Below, piece after piece: positions 9,430 to 18,667 of a stretch of DNA of 64,000 nt; the stretch's first letter is position 1; each line of letters starts with the position of its first letter. Source of the DNA: Enhydrobacter sp. (lineage in GTDB: Bacteria > Pseudomonadota > Alphaproteobacteria > Reyranellales > Reyranellaceae); contig CP075528.1 in assembly GCA_025808875.1 (NCBI GenBank), forward strand, positions 558,001-622,000. Reading direction: 5' to 3'. The translations under genes were made by a program, and so were the position numbers. Under the pieces are notes generated by a model. The model worked only from the letters and a program-made list of their open reading frames with translations. It was not told where the DNA came from and ran no database searches.

Positions 9430-9752
9430 CGCGCCTCGCGATACGACACGCTGTTATGGTGGCCGCAAGCTTGTCTACGGTGCTGCTCGTCCTCTCGTCG
9501 ACCGCCCATGCGGCGGGTTCCAGCATGCCCTGGGAACAACCGCTTCAGCAGGTCCTGCAGTCGGTGGAAGGGCCGGTCGCCAAGATCGTCGCGGTGATCA
9601 TCATCATCGTCACCGGTCTTACCCTGGCGTTCGGCGACAGCTCCGGTGGCTTCCGGCGCCTGATCCAGATCGTGTTCGGAATCTCAATCGCCTTTGCCGC
9701 CTCGAGCTTCTTTCTCTCCTTCTTCTCGTTCGGCGGCGGGGTCGTCGTCTGA
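9426..9752 (+). CDS. trbC: Conjugal pilin TrbC (VirB2-like)
   Basis: A 108-residue pilin precursor. A signal peptide ends at AHA-AGSS (about residue 29), followed by two hydrophobic helices (about 50-68 and 78-98) separated by a short loop, the standard VirB2/TrbC layout. It would be processed by signal peptidase and then by the TraF-like peptidase encoded upstream. The start overlaps trbB and the last base overlaps the trbD start. Confidence 0.9.
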   Translation: MTRLAIRHAVMVAASLSTVLLVLSSTAHAAGSSMPWEQPLQQVLQSVEGPVAKIVAVIIIIVTGLTLAFGDSSGGFRRLIQIVFGISIAFAASSFFLSFFSFGGGVVV

Positions 9753-10015
9753 TGACCGAGCCCGTTCCCGGCTTCGTGGTGCCGCTCCACCGCGCCCTGA
9801 CCGAGCCGATCCTGCTGGGCGGGGCGCCGCGCTCGATTGCGATCCTGAACGGCACGCTGGCGGCGGCCATCAGCCTGGGGCTGCGCCTGTGGGTTGCCGG
9901 CCTGCTGATCTGGCTGCTCGGCCATGGCCTGGCAGTCTGGGCGGCCAAGCGAGATCCGCTCTTCGTCGATGTGGTGCGCCGCCACCTGCGCATTCCCGGC
10001 CGGCTCGGCGTGTGA
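9752..10015 (+). CDS. trbD: Conjugal transfer protein TrbD (VirB3-like)
   Basis: An 87-residue inner-membrane protein of the VirB3 family. The N terminus GFVVPLHRALTEPILLGGAP is the conserved family signature, and one long hydrophobic stretch (about 30-60) would form one or two membrane helices. VirB3 proteins associate with the VirB4/TrbE ATPase, whose gene follows after 10 bases. ATG 9752 shares one base with the trbC stop. Confidence 0.9.
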   Translation: MTEPVPGFVVPLHRALTEPILLGGAPRSIAILNGTLAAAISLGLRLWVAGLLIWLLGHGLAVWAAKRDPLFVDVVRRHLRIPGRLGV

Positions 10016-10025
10016 GGGGGCTTTA

Positions 10026-12464
10026 ATGATGAATCTCGCCGAATACCGGAACTCGGCCACCCGCCTTGCCGATTTTCTGCCTTGGGCAGCGCTCGTCGCT
10101 TCCGGCATCGTCCTGAACAAGGACGGCTCGTTCCAGCGGACCGCGCGTTTCCGCGGCCCCGATCTCGACTCGGCAGTGCCGGCGGAACTCGTCGGCGTCG
10201 CTGGACGGCTGAACAACGTCCTCCGTCGTCTTGGATCGGGTTGGGCCCTCTTCGTCGAGGCCCAGCGGCTGCCTGCCAGTGTCTACCCGGCGGGACGGTT
10301 TCCGGACGCGGCGTCGGCGCTGGTCGACGCCGAGCGCAAGGCCGCGTTCGAGGAGCAGGGGGCGCATTACGAGTCGGCCTATTACCTGACCTTTCTGTAT
10401 CTGCCGCCGGCCTGGGAATCTGCCGGTGCCGAGCGCTTTCTCTATGAAGGCCGCAGCCGCGCCGCGGGAGCGGATGGCCGTGAGATTCTGGCCGGGTTCA
10501 CCGATCGCACCGAACGGGTGCTGCAGCTCCTCGACGGCTTCATGCCCGAGTGCCACTGGCTCGACGACGGGGAGACCCTGACCTATCTCCATTCCTGCAT
10601 TTCCACTCGACGCCAGCGCGTGCGCGTGCCGGAGGTGCCCATGTACCTCGACGGACTGCTGGCCGACCGGCCCCTGACGGGCGGTCTGGAGCCGAAGCTC
10701 GGCGACTGCCATCTGCGGGTGCTCACGATCGTGGGCTTCCCGGGAACCACCACGCCGGGGCTGCTCGACGAACTCAATCGTCTGGCCTTCGCTTACCGCT
10801 GGTCGACGCGGGCGATCCTCCTCGACAAGACCGACGCCACCCGGCTGCTGACGCGCATACGCCGTCAGTGGTTCGCCAAGAGGAAGTCCATCGCGGCTAT
10901 CCTCAAGGAGGTCATGACCAACGAGGCATCGACGCTCGTCGACACCGATGCGCACAATAAGGCCATCGACGCCGATGCGGCGCTCCAGGAGCTCGGCTCG
11001 GACGCGGTCGGCGCCGCCTACTGCACGGTGACCGTCACGGTCTGGGATGAGGATCCCCGCGTTGCCGACGAACGGCTGCGTCTCGTCGAGAAGGTGATCC
11101 AGGGCCGCGACTTCACCTGCATGGTGGAGAGGGTCAATGCCGTCGATGCCTGGCTTGGTTCCCTTCCCGGGCATGCCTACGCCAACGTGCGACAGCCGCC
11201 GGTCTCGACGCTCAACCTGGCGCACATGATCCCACTGTCGGCGGTCTGGGCCGGTCCTTCGACGAATGAGCACCTCGATGCGCCGCCGCTGTTCTTCGGC
11301 AGGACCGAGGGGGCAACGCCGTTCCGGTTCTCCCTGCATGTCGGAGATGTCGGCCATACGCTCGTTGTCGGCCCGACGGGCTCGGGCAAGTCCGTGCTGC
11401 TGGCCCTCATGGCGTTGCAGTTCCGGCGCTACGACAAGGCGCAGGTATTCGCCTTCGACTTCGGCGGTTCCATCCGCGCCGCGGCGCTCGCGATGGGTGG
11501 GGATTGGCACGACCTCGGAAGCGCGCTCGGCGAAGAGGAGAGGGAGCCCGTTGCCCTCCAGCCGCTGGCCGGCATCGACGATGTCGCGGAGCGGGGCTGG
11601 GCCACTGACTGGATTGCAGCTCTCCTGGCCCGCGAGAAGATCGTCCTCACGCCCGAGGTGAAGGACCATCTATGGTCGGCTCTCGGGTCGCTGGCCTCCG
11701 CACCGCTGGAAGAGCGCACCCTGACGGGCCTGTCGGTCCTGTTGCAGTCGGCCGCCCTCAAGCGGGCCCTCCAGCCCTACTGCCTGGGAGGCGCCTATGG
11801 CCGTTTGCTGGACGCCGAGGCCGAACGGCTCAGCAGTACGTCGGTGCAGGTCTTCGAGACCGAGGGGCTGATCGGCACTGGCGCCGCGGCTGCCGTGCTC
11901 GCCTATCTCTTCCATCGGATCGAGGCGCGTCTGGACGGCAGCCCGACCTTGATGGTCGTCGACGAGGGCTGGCTCGCCCTGGACGACGAAGGATTTGCCA
12001 GCCAGCTGCGAGAATGGCTGAAGACCTTGCGCAAGAAGAACGCCTCCGTCGTCTTCGCGACTCAGTCGCTCTCGGACATCGACGGCTCTGCCATCGCGCC
12101 GGCCATCATCGAGAGCTGTCCGACTCGTCTCTTCCTGCCGAACGAGCGGGCGATCGAGCCGCAGATCACCGAGATCTATCGCCGCTTCGGTCTCAATGAC
12201 CGCCAGATCGAGATTCTCGCCCGGGCGACGCCCAAGCGTGACTACTACTGCCAGTCCCGCCGCGGCAATCGCCTGTTCGAACTCGGCCTTGGCGAGGTCA
12301 CGCTTGCCCTCACGGCAGCGTCGTCGAAGTCCGACCAGGCGCTCATCGAACGCGTTCTGGGCGAGCACGGCCGCAAGTTTTTCCTGGCCGGCTGGCTGCA
12401 GGCGCGCGGCGTGCCGTGGGCTGCCGATCTCATCCCCGACCTCAGCACAGGAGAATCGTCATGA
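10026..12464 (+). CDS. trbE: Conjugal transfer ATPase TrbE (VirB4-like)
   Basis: An 812-residue VirB4-family ATPase, full length for the family. The N-terminal CagE/TrbE domain covers about residues 1-400. Walker A is GPTGSGKS at residues 449-456 and Walker B LMVVDEGW lies near 642-649, followed by KKNASVVFATQSLSDID. It energises assembly of the channel and pilus. ATG 10026 has GAGGGGG about 7 bases upstream; ATG 10029 is an equally good second start. The reading frame is also open upstream into trbD, which I read as chance. The stop overlaps the trbJ start. Confidence 0.93.
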   Translation: MMNLAEYRNSATRLADFLPWAALVASGIVLNKDGSFQRTARFRGPDLDSAVPAELVGVAGRLNNVLRRLGSGWALFVEAQRLPASVYPAGRFPDAASALVDAERKAAFEEQGAHYESAYYLTFLYLPPAWESAGAERFLYEGRSRAAGADGREILAGFTDRTERVLQLLDGFMPECHWLDDGETLTYLHSCISTRRQRVRVPEVPMYLDGLLADRPLTGGLEPKLGDCHLRVLTIVGFPGTTTPGLLDELNRLAFAYRWSTRAILLDKTDATRLLTRIRRQWFAKRKSIAAILKEVMTNEASTLVDTDAHNKAIDADAALQELGSDAVGAAYCTVTVTVWDEDPRVADERLRLVEKVIQGRDFTCMVERVNAVDAWLGSLPGHAYANVRQPPVSTLNLAHMIPLSAVWAGPSTNEHLDAPPLFFGRTEGATPFRFSLHVGDVGHTLVVGPTGSGKSVLLALMALQFRRYDKAQVFAFDFGGSIRAAALAMGGDWHDLGSALGEEEREPVALQPLAGIDDVAERGWATDWIAALLAREKIVLTPEVKDHLWSALGSLASAPLEERTLTGLSVLLQSAALKRALQPYCLGGAYGRLLDAEAERLSSTSVQVFETEGLIGTGAAAAVLAYLFHRIEARLDGSPTLMVVDEGWLALDDEGFASQLREWLKTLRKKNASVVFATQSLSDIDGSAIAPAIIESCPTRLFLPNERAIEPQITEIYRRFGLNDRQIEILARATPKRDYYCQSRRGNRLFELGLGEVTLALTAASSKSDQALIERVLGEHGRKFFLAGWLQARGVPWAADLIPDLSTGESS

Positions 12465-13198
12465 CTTCTATCCGTGGTTACGGCGTTGCGCTCGCAGCCA
12501 TTCTCGCCCTCTCCGGCAGTGCGCTCCCGGCTTCGGCGCAGATGCACGTGTTCGATCCCACCAATTATTCGCAGAACCTGCTGACCGCGGCGCGCACGCT
12601 CGAGCAGGTCAACAATCAGATCCTGTCGCTCCAAAATGAAGCGCAGATGCTGATCAACCAGGCGCGTCATCTCACGAGCCTGCCATACTCCTCCCTGCAG
12701 CAGCTTCAGCAGTCGATCGGTCGGACCAGGCAACTTCTGGGTCAGGCGCAGAACATCGCCTACGATGTCCAGCAGATCGATCGGGCCTTTTCGACGACCT
12801 ATGCGCCGGCATCGGCGAATCAGTCGGCCCAATCGCTGATCGCCAATGCGCAGACGCGTTGGCAGAATTCCGTGGCGGGCCTGCAGGATGCTTTGCGCAT
12901 TCAGGCGACGGTGGTCGGTAATCTCGACACCAACCGCTCCGAGATGTCCGCCTTGATCGATGCCAGCCAGGGCGCGGCAGGGGCGCTGGAGGCGGCGCAG
13001 GCCGGTAACCAGCTCGTGGCTCTCCAGGCGCAGCAGCTTGCCGATCTCACGGCGACGGTCGCTGCGCAGGGGAGGGCCCAGAGCCTCGAGGCGGCCGCGC
13101 GCGTGGCCGCCCAGGACCAGGCGAGGGAGCAGCTTCGCCGCTTCCTCGCGCCCAACACGGGCTATCAGCCGTCCACCGTCCGCATGTTCCATGAATAA
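12461..13198 (+). CDS. trbJ: P-type conjugative transfer protein TrbJ (VirB5-like)
   Basis: A 245-residue secreted protein. The signal peptide ends at ASAQM (about residue 27). The mature part is helical and glutamine-rich with long heptad-like stretches, such as TLEQVNNQILSLQNEAQMLI. VirB5/TrbJ proteins sit at the pilus tip or in the periplasm and aid mating-pair formation. The ATG at 12461 has AGGAGA 7 bases upstream and overlaps the trbE stop. Only 40 bases separate it from trbL, so the trbK gene usual at this position is missing. Confidence 0.88.
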   Translation: MTSIRGYGVALAAILALSGSALPASAQMHVFDPTNYSQNLLTAARTLEQVNNQILSLQNEAQMLINQARHLTSLPYSSLQQLQQSIGRTRQLLGQAQNIAYDVQQIDRAFSTTYAPASANQSAQSLIANAQTRWQNSVAGLQDALRIQATVVGNLDTNRSEMSALIDASQGAAGALEAAQAGNQLVALQAQQLADLTATVAAQGRAQSLEAAARVAAQDQAREQLRRFLAPNTGYQPSTVRMFHE

Positions 13199-13238
13199 GC
13201 CCGCCGCCACGTGTCCAAGAGGAACGGAGTGAAGGCCG

Positions 13239-14492
13239 ATGGGCGGCACAGGCGTTATCGACCGGTTCCTCGAAGTCTTTACCAGCTACATCGACAGCGG
13301 CTTCGGGCTGCTGGGCAGCGAAGTGGGCTTCCTGGCCGCCACCCTCGCCGCCATCGACCTGACGCTGGCCGCGCTGTTCTGGGCGTGGGGCCGGGACGAG
13401 GATGTCATCGCCCGCCTCGTCAAGAAGACCCTGTTCATCGGTGTCTTCGCCTACCTCATCGGTAATTGGAACAGTCTCTCCCGCATCGTGTTCGAGAGCT
13501 TCGCCGGCCTTGGCCTGAAGGCTTCCGGCACCGGCCTGTCGGCGGCGGATTTTCTGCGACCGGGGCGGGTTGCCCAGGTCGGTCTCGATGCCGGACGGCC
13601 CCTCCTGGAGTCGATTTCGGGACTGATGGGCTACATCAGCTTCTTCGAGAACTTCATCCAGATCGTGGTGCTGCTGTTCGCCTGGATTGTGGTGCTGCTC
13701 GCCTTCTTCATTCTTGCCGTCCAGCTCTTCATCACCCTGATCGAGTTCAAGCTGACGACGCTCGCCGGTTTCGTGCTGATTCCCTTCGGCCTCTTCAGCA
13801 AGACGGCCTTTCTGGCTGAGCGCGTTCTGGGCAACGTGGTGTCCTCCGGCGTGAAGGTGCTGGTGTTGGCGGTCATCGTCGGGATCGGCTCGACGCTCTT
13901 CTCTCAGTTCACCTCGGGCACTGGTGCCCAGCCCTCCATCGAGGACGCCATGGCGCTGGTGCTGGCCTCCCTGGCCCTGCTGGGCCTCGGCATCTTCGGG
14001 CCCGGCATCGCCAACGGCATCGTCTCGGGCGGACCCCAGCTGGGGGCCGGTGCGGCGGTGGGTGCCGGGCTGGCGGCCGGTGGGCTTGCCGCCGCAGGCG
14101 GGGCCCTCGCCACCGGCGGTGCGAGCGCGCTGGGCGGTGCCGCGGGCGGGGCCGCCCGGGGAACTGCCGCCCTGGCAGGTGGCGCCGCGACTGCCTACCG
14201 CGCCGGCGGTCTTTCCGGCGTGACCGCGTCGGGCGCATCCGCCGCGACCAGCCCGCTCCGCCGGGCGGCCGAAAGCGTTTCGAGCAGCTTCGCAGCCGGC
14301 GGGCGCACCGCTGCCGGCGGTGCCGAGACCGGCGCTGCGGCGGCTCCGCCGGACGCACCGCCCGCCTGGGCGCGGCGCATGAGGCGGAGCCAGGCCGCAA
14401 GCCACGGCGCTTCCGCCGCAACCCACGCCGTCCGGTCCGGCGATCACGGCGGTGGCGGCGCCTCCATCGACCTTTCTGAAGGGAACCATTGA
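13239..14492 (+). CDS. trbL: P-type conjugative transfer protein TrbL (VirB6-like)
   Basis: A 417-residue polytopic inner-membrane protein. At least five hydrophobic segments lie between residues 20 and 270, including the conserved LITLIEFKLTTLAGFVLIPFG. The C-terminal ~150 residues are a low-complexity Ala/Gly-rich cytoplasmic tail, typical of TrbL. It forms part of the inner-membrane channel. The stop overlaps the trbF start (TGATG). Confidence 0.9.
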   Translation: MGGTGVIDRFLEVFTSYIDSGFGLLGSEVGFLAATLAAIDLTLAALFWAWGRDEDVIARLVKKTLFIGVFAYLIGNWNSLSRIVFESFAGLGLKASGTGLSAADFLRPGRVAQVGLDAGRPLLESISGLMGYISFFENFIQIVVLLFAWIVVLLAFFILAVQLFITLIEFKLTTLAGFVLIPFGLFSKTAFLAERVLGNVVSSGVKVLVLAVIVGIGSTLFSQFTSGTGAQPSIEDAMALVLASLALLGLGIFGPGIANGIVSGGPQLGAGAAVGAGLAAGGLAAAGGALATGGASALGGAAGGAARGTAALAGGAATAYRAGGLSGVTASGASAATSPLRRAAESVSSSFAAGGRTAAGGAETGAAAAPPDAPPAWARRMRRSQAASHGASAATHAVRSGDHGGGGASIDLSEGNH

Positions 14493-15175
14493 TGTTCAAG
14501 CGTTCGTCCGTTCGTTACGGCCACACACCTGTGCCGGAGACGCCCTACCAGAAGGCCGCGCAGGTCTGGGACGACAGGATCGGTTCCGCGCGCGTGCAGG
14601 CCAGGAACTGGCGCTTGATGGCGTTCGGCTGCCTCGTGCTGTCGGCCGGTCTGGCAACAGCACTCGTCTGGCAAGCCACCCGAGGGACGATCACGCCCTG
14701 GGTTGTCCAGGTTGACAGGCTCGGCCAGGCGCAGGCGATCGCGCCGGCCGACGCCTCCTATCGGCCGACCGATCCACAGATCGCCTTTCATCTTGCGCGT
14801 TTCATCGAGGACGTGCGCGGCCTGCCATCCGACGCGGTCGTGCTGCGCCAGGGCTGGCTGCGGGCGTACGAGTTCACGACGGATCGCGGCGCCGCAGCCT
14901 TGAACGACTATGCCCGCCGCGCCGATCCTTTCGCCAGCCTCGGCAAGATGCAGGTCTCCGTCGAGGTCTCGAGTGTCATCAGGGCATCGCCGGACAGCTT
15001 CCGGGTGGCCTGGACCGAGCGACGCTACGAAAGCGGCCAGCTCGCCGCCACCGAGCGCTGGACCGCCATCCTGACCATCGTGATCGAGACGCCGCGCGAC
15101 GCCGATCGCCTGCGCAAGAATCCGCTCGGGGTTTTCGTCAACGCCATCAGCTGGTCGAAGGAGCTCGCACAATGA
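14492..15175 (+). CDS. trbF: Conjugal transfer protein TrbF (VirB8-like)
   Basis: A 227-residue bitopic protein of the VirB8 family: a short cytoplasmic N terminus (ETPYQKAAQVWDDRIGSARV), one membrane helix (about 44-63), then a periplasmic NTF2-like domain with the conserved WTERRY and ERWTAILTIV strands. It scaffolds the periplasmic part of the T4SS. ATG 14492 is chosen over an adjoining TTG. The stop overlaps trbG. Confidence 0.92.
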   Translation: MFKRSSVRYGHTPVPETPYQKAAQVWDDRIGSARVQARNWRLMAFGCLVLSAGLATALVWQATRGTITPWVVQVDRLGQAQAIAPADASYRPTDPQIAFHLARFIEDVRGLPSDAVVLRQGWLRAYEFTTDRGAAALNDYARRADPFASLGKMQVSVEVSSVIRASPDSFRVAWTERRYESGQLAATERWTAILTIVIETPRDADRLRKNPLGVFVNAISWSKELAQ

Positions 15176-16119
15176 GGTACCGCAGCGTGCGGCCAGCCAT
15201 CTTCGCCTCCCTGCTGGCGATCACCGGATGCGCGTCCACCAAGCCGCCGCAGATCAGTTACGACGAGAGCGTGCCGCCGCTTCCGGTGTTCTCCGCGCCT
15301 GCCGAGGATCCGCCGCCGCGGCCTCTGCACGTTCCACCGGCCTGGACGCCGGCGCGCGGAGGACCCGGCGATGCGAGAGATCCGGTGGCGCGCGTCGAGG
15401 CTGCCAATGGCGCCGCGCGGGTTGAGCCACGCCGCGAGGGCTACTTCAACGCCGTGCAGGTGTTTCCGTACAGCCCGGGCGCCCTCTATCAGGTCTACGT
15501 CGCGCCGGGACAGGTCACCGATATCGCTCTGGAGCCCGGCGAACAACTGACCGGCTCAGGTCCGGTGGCGGCCGGCGACACGGTACGCTGGATCATTGGC
15601 GACACGGAGAGCGGTAACGGCGATACGCGTCGGGTCCATATCCTGGTCAAGCCGACCCGGCCTGCCATCGAGACCAACCTTGTGGTGAACACCGACCGGC
15701 GCACCTATCTCATTGAGTTGCGAGCTCACGAGCGGCCTTACATGCCATCGGTCGCCTGGTTCTACCCGGAGAGCCGAGGCAAGAGCCTTCGCGCTCTGCC
15801 GCCGGTGCCGGTTCTCCCTGAGATCGCCCAGCGCCGGTACCGATACTCGATCGAGGGTGACAAGCCGCCCTGGCGTCCGGTCAATGCCTACGACGATGGG
15901 CGCAAGGCCTATGTCGAGTTCTCGCCCGGCATCGTGCAGGGCGAGATGCCGCCTCTCTTCGTCGTCGGCGCGGACGGCAAGCCGGAGCTCGTCAACTCCC
16001 GTGCATACGCCAACGTCCTGATCGTCGACCGCCTGTTTGCCGCGGCCGAATTGCGACTGGGCGGCGAGAGCCAGTCGATCGTCCGGATCGTGCGCACGGA
16101 CGGAAGGCCGCAACGATGA
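15172..16119 (+). CDS. trbG: Conjugal transfer protein TrbG (VirB9-like)
   Basis: A 315-residue protein with an N-terminal lipoprotein signal (LAITGC, Cys about residue 20), a proline-rich linker and a VirB9/CagX domain (GALYQVYVAPGQVTDIALEPGE, then the C-terminal VNAYDDGRKAYVEF). With TrbI it forms the outer-membrane core complex. The lipobox means it is probably anchored directly in the outer membrane, the role VirB7 plays in other systems. Start and stop both overlap their neighbours by 4 bases. Confidence 0.92.
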   Translation: MRYRSVRPAIFASLLAITGCASTKPPQISYDESVPPLPVFSAPAEDPPPRPLHVPPAWTPARGGPGDARDPVARVEAANGAARVEPRREGYFNAVQVFPYSPGALYQVYVAPGQVTDIALEPGEQLTGSGPVAAGDTVRWIIGDTESGNGDTRRVHILVKPTRPAIETNLVVNTDRRTYLIELRAHERPYMPSVAWFYPESRGKSLRALPPVPVLPEIAQRRYRYSIEGDKPPWRPVNAYDDGRKAYVEFSPGIVQGEMPPLFVVGADGKPELVNSRAYANVLIVDRLFAAAELRLGGESQSIVRIVRTDGRPQR

Positions 16120-17285
16120 CCGATCAGTCGCTGTCGGATTCCACACAATCGACGACCGCTCAGCCCTTTAGGCTTCGTTCGGAGGGCCCTCGTGTCACTC
16201 GTCTGTCGCGCACTGTGCTGATTGGCGGAACGGCGCTGGGCCTGATCCTGGTCTGCGGCGCTGTGCTGTGGGCTTTGCAGAGCAACCGGCTGCGTGGCGT
16301 CGCGCCGCAAGAACTCTACACCACCGACCGGCCGCGCGTGGCTGACGGTCTGTCGGCGCTGCCGCGCGACTACACCGGCGTTCCTCGGGATGTCCCCCCT
16401 CTCGGACCGCCGCTGCCGGGCGACCTCGGCCGGCCGATCGTGGCAGCCCAAGGTCAGCCCACCTCCTCATCGTCCGACGCCGAGCAACAGCGCCGGGCTC
16501 AGGAGGCGGAAGCCGCGCGCGTCAGCCGCCTGTTCGCTCCCGGCAATCGCCAGACGCAGCCTGGTGCCGCAAGTATTCCCCCATCTCAGCCATCAATTTC
16601 GGCAGCGGCGTCGGCGACAGATGAAGCCTCGATCCAGAATGGACAGGACCGCAAGCTCGCCTTCATGAATGCGCCTGTCGATCGGAAGACGACGAGTCCC
16701 GATCGTCTGGTGCGGCCCGCTTCACCGTTTGTGCTGCAGGCTGGCGCCGTCATTCCCGCGGCCCTCGTCACCGGCCTTCGATCAGACCTGCCGGGACAGA
16801 TCACCGCGCAGGTGACAGAGAACGTCTATGACACGCCAACTGGTGGTGCGTTGCTGATTCCTCAAGGGGCACGGCTGATCGGCGTCTACGACAGCCAGGT
16901 TGCCTTCGGGCAGTCGCGACTCCTTCTGGTCTGGACACGGTTGATCTTGCCCAATGGCTATTCGATCGTGCTCGAACAACAGCCCGGGGCCGATTCCAGC
17001 GGGCAGGCCGGTCTGGAAGACGGTGTCGACCACCACTGGGGATCCTTGTTCAAGGCCGCCCTTCTTTCCACCATCCTGGCGGTCGGCACCGAACTGGGCT
17101 CGGACCAGAACGACAGCAATATCGTCCGTGCCTTGCGCCGTGGTGCGGGCGACACGCTGAATCAGGCCGGGCAGCAAGTGGTGCGGCGCAACCTCAACAT
17201 CCAGCCGACCCTGACCATCCGTCCTGGTTATCCGGTCCGGGTGATCGTGACGCGCGATCTCGTGATTCAGCCTTATCGAGGATAG
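16116..17285 (+). CDS. trbI: Conjugal transfer protein TrbI (VirB10-like)
   Basis: A 389-residue protein: a short cytoplasmic N terminus, a membrane helix (about 32-54), a Pro/Ser/Gln-rich periplasmic linker and a C-terminal VirB10 beta-barrel domain with LQAGAVIPAALVTGLRSDLP and GALLIPQGARLIGVYD. VirB10 proteins span both membranes and sense ATPase energy. It is the last classical trb gene. A DUF2274 gene follows after 10 bases with GGAGA before its start. Confidence 0.93.
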   Translation: MTDQSLSDSTQSTTAQPFRLRSEGPRVTRLSRTVLIGGTALGLILVCGAVLWALQSNRLRGVAPQELYTTDRPRVADGLSALPRDYTGVPRDVPPLGPPLPGDLGRPIVAAQGQPTSSSSDAEQQRRAQEAEAARVSRLFAPGNRQTQPGAASIPPSQPSISAAASATDEASIQNGQDRKLAFMNAPVDRKTTSPDRLVRPASPFVLQAGAVIPAALVTGLRSDLPGQITAQVTENVYDTPTGGALLIPQGARLIGVYDSQVAFGQSRLLLVWTRLILPNGYSIVLEQQPGADSSGQAGLEDGVDHHWGSLFKAALLSTILAVGTELGSDQNDSNIVRALRRGAGDTLNQAGQQVVRRNLNIQPTLTIRPGYPVRVIVTRDLVIQPYRG

Positions 17286-17295
17286 GAGAAACGTC

Positions 17296-17541
17296 ATGTC
17301 CAAGCTCAAGCTCGGCGCCATCCTGGACGAGAAGCCTGTAAAGCTGACGGTGGACTTGCCGGCGGCGATCCACCGCGATCTCACTGTCTACGCGGAGGCG
17401 CTTGGTCGCGAAACAGATCAAACGATTGATCCCGCAAAGCTCGTAGGGCCGATGTTAGCCCGGTTCATGTCGGCTGATCGAGCCTTTGCCAAAGCGCGGC
17501 GTTCGGCAAAAGTTTCGGCGCAGAAAGTGGACGCTAGGTGA
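17296..17541 (+). CDS. DUF2274 domain-containing protein
   Basis: An 81-residue basic protein matching DUF2274, a small family found almost only at the end of trb operons of alphaproteobacterial ICEs. The segment KPVKLTVDLPAAIHRDLTVYAE resembles the strand and first helix of a ribbon-helix-helix protein, so DNA binding is possible but unproven. Its last 8 bases overlap the 3' end of the convergent LysR gene. Confidence 0.8.
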   Translation: MSKLKLGAILDEKPVKLTVDLPAAIHRDLTVYAEALGRETDQTIDPAKLVGPMLARFMSADRAFAKARRSAKVSAQKVDAR

Positions 17542-18442
17542 GGGTGGTTGGATGGTGTGTTTGTCGGAGCGTGTCCAGAAACCGGGCGAGCGCAGGGTTT
17601 CGGTTCTGCTCCTCCCAGCACGCCGAGAACGTGATGTGGCTCGGACCCGACGCATCGCGAATTTCGCGAAAGCGGACGCCGGTATAGGCAAGACTGGTCC
17701 ATGACTCGAAATGAACGCTGACATGAAGTCCTGCTTCCACCATCCCGAGAACCTTCTCATTGCTGGCGTCCCAGGTCTCGATCCTGGGGGTATCACCCGG
17801 CGCTGCGAGTTTCCTGAGGATCAGGTTGCGAAGATCAAGACCCGGATCCCATTGGCTTAGAAGAAATGTCTCGTCTTTGAGATCACTCCAATCGATGACC
17901 TCGCTGTTGGAGAGCGGGTGCCGCGAAGACAGGGCCGCAACAATGCGCTCTGACCACAAAGACATCGAAGGTCCGCTATGTTGCCGTGCCTCGCCGACCA
18001 TGATGGCGATGTCCACATCTCCCGATCCGAGTGCCGTTATGAGCTGAGCCGGAGATCGTTCGGTAACCTGCATGGCGACTTCGGGAAATGACCTGATGTG
18101 ATCTGCCAAGACCGAGCGTACCTTGCTGGCAGATACAGCCGTCCCGAAGCCTACTTTGAATACACCGGCTTCCCCACGATCGGCCAACTGCGAAGCCTTG
18201 ATCATGTCGTCTATTTCTTCGAACAGACGGCGGGCCGCTTGTGCCATGCTCGCGCCAGCCGGGGTAAGGTGCACTCCTCCACTGGAGCGCTCGAATAGCG
18301 AAACGCCGACTTGATCTTCAAGGTGGCGAACGCGACGGCTCAATGCCGATTGTTTGAGGTTGAGAGCCGCCGCAGCTTGTCGGAAGCTCCCGTGCTCGGC
18401 AGCAGCGATAACGCTGCGGAGCGAACCAAGATCGAGACTCAT
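17534..18442 (-). CDS. LysR family transcriptional regulator
   Basis: A 302-residue regulator. Residues 1-60 form the LysR winged HTH (SFRQAAAALNLKQSALSRRVRHLE), and about 88-295 form the periplasmic-binding-protein-like effector domain. A convergent LysR gene after the DUF2274 gene is a regular feature of this ICE family, and it may control transfer or cargo; the ligand cannot be predicted. Its upstream region (18443-18639) is cut by the IS3-family insertion at 18640, so any divergent target gene may have been separated from it. Confidence 0.88.
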   Translation of the reverse strand: MSLDLGSLRSVIAAAEHGSFRQAAAALNLKQSALSRRVRHLEDQVGVSLFERSSGGVHLTPAGASMAQAARRLFEEIDDMIKASQLADRGEAGVFKVGFGTAVSASKVRSVLADHIRSFPEVAMQVTERSPAQLITALGSGDVDIAIMVGEARQHSGPSMSLWSERIVAALSSRHPLSNSEVIDWSDLKDETFLLSQWDPGLDLRNLILRKLAAPGDTPRIETWDASNEKVLGMVEAGLHVSVHFESWTSLAYTGVRFREIRDASGPSHITFSACWEEQNRNPALARFLDTLRQTHHPTTLT

Positions 18443-18667
18443 ATTCCGACCATGTGTGTAGTTGCAGGATTTGAGTAAGAGGCTCCCAGTGCGTATCGGT
18501 AGCTCCTCTTACTCGGTGAATCCTGGCGCGGTGATTTCCATCAGCACACATTTTTGCAATCTCGGCAGATTCGTCGCTGGCAAGCGTCCGCAGAGTTCGG
18601 CAACTACGGACATGAGCACGGTCATCTTTGCATGCACGTTGGAGTGCGCCCTTGGTGCTGGACAAGA

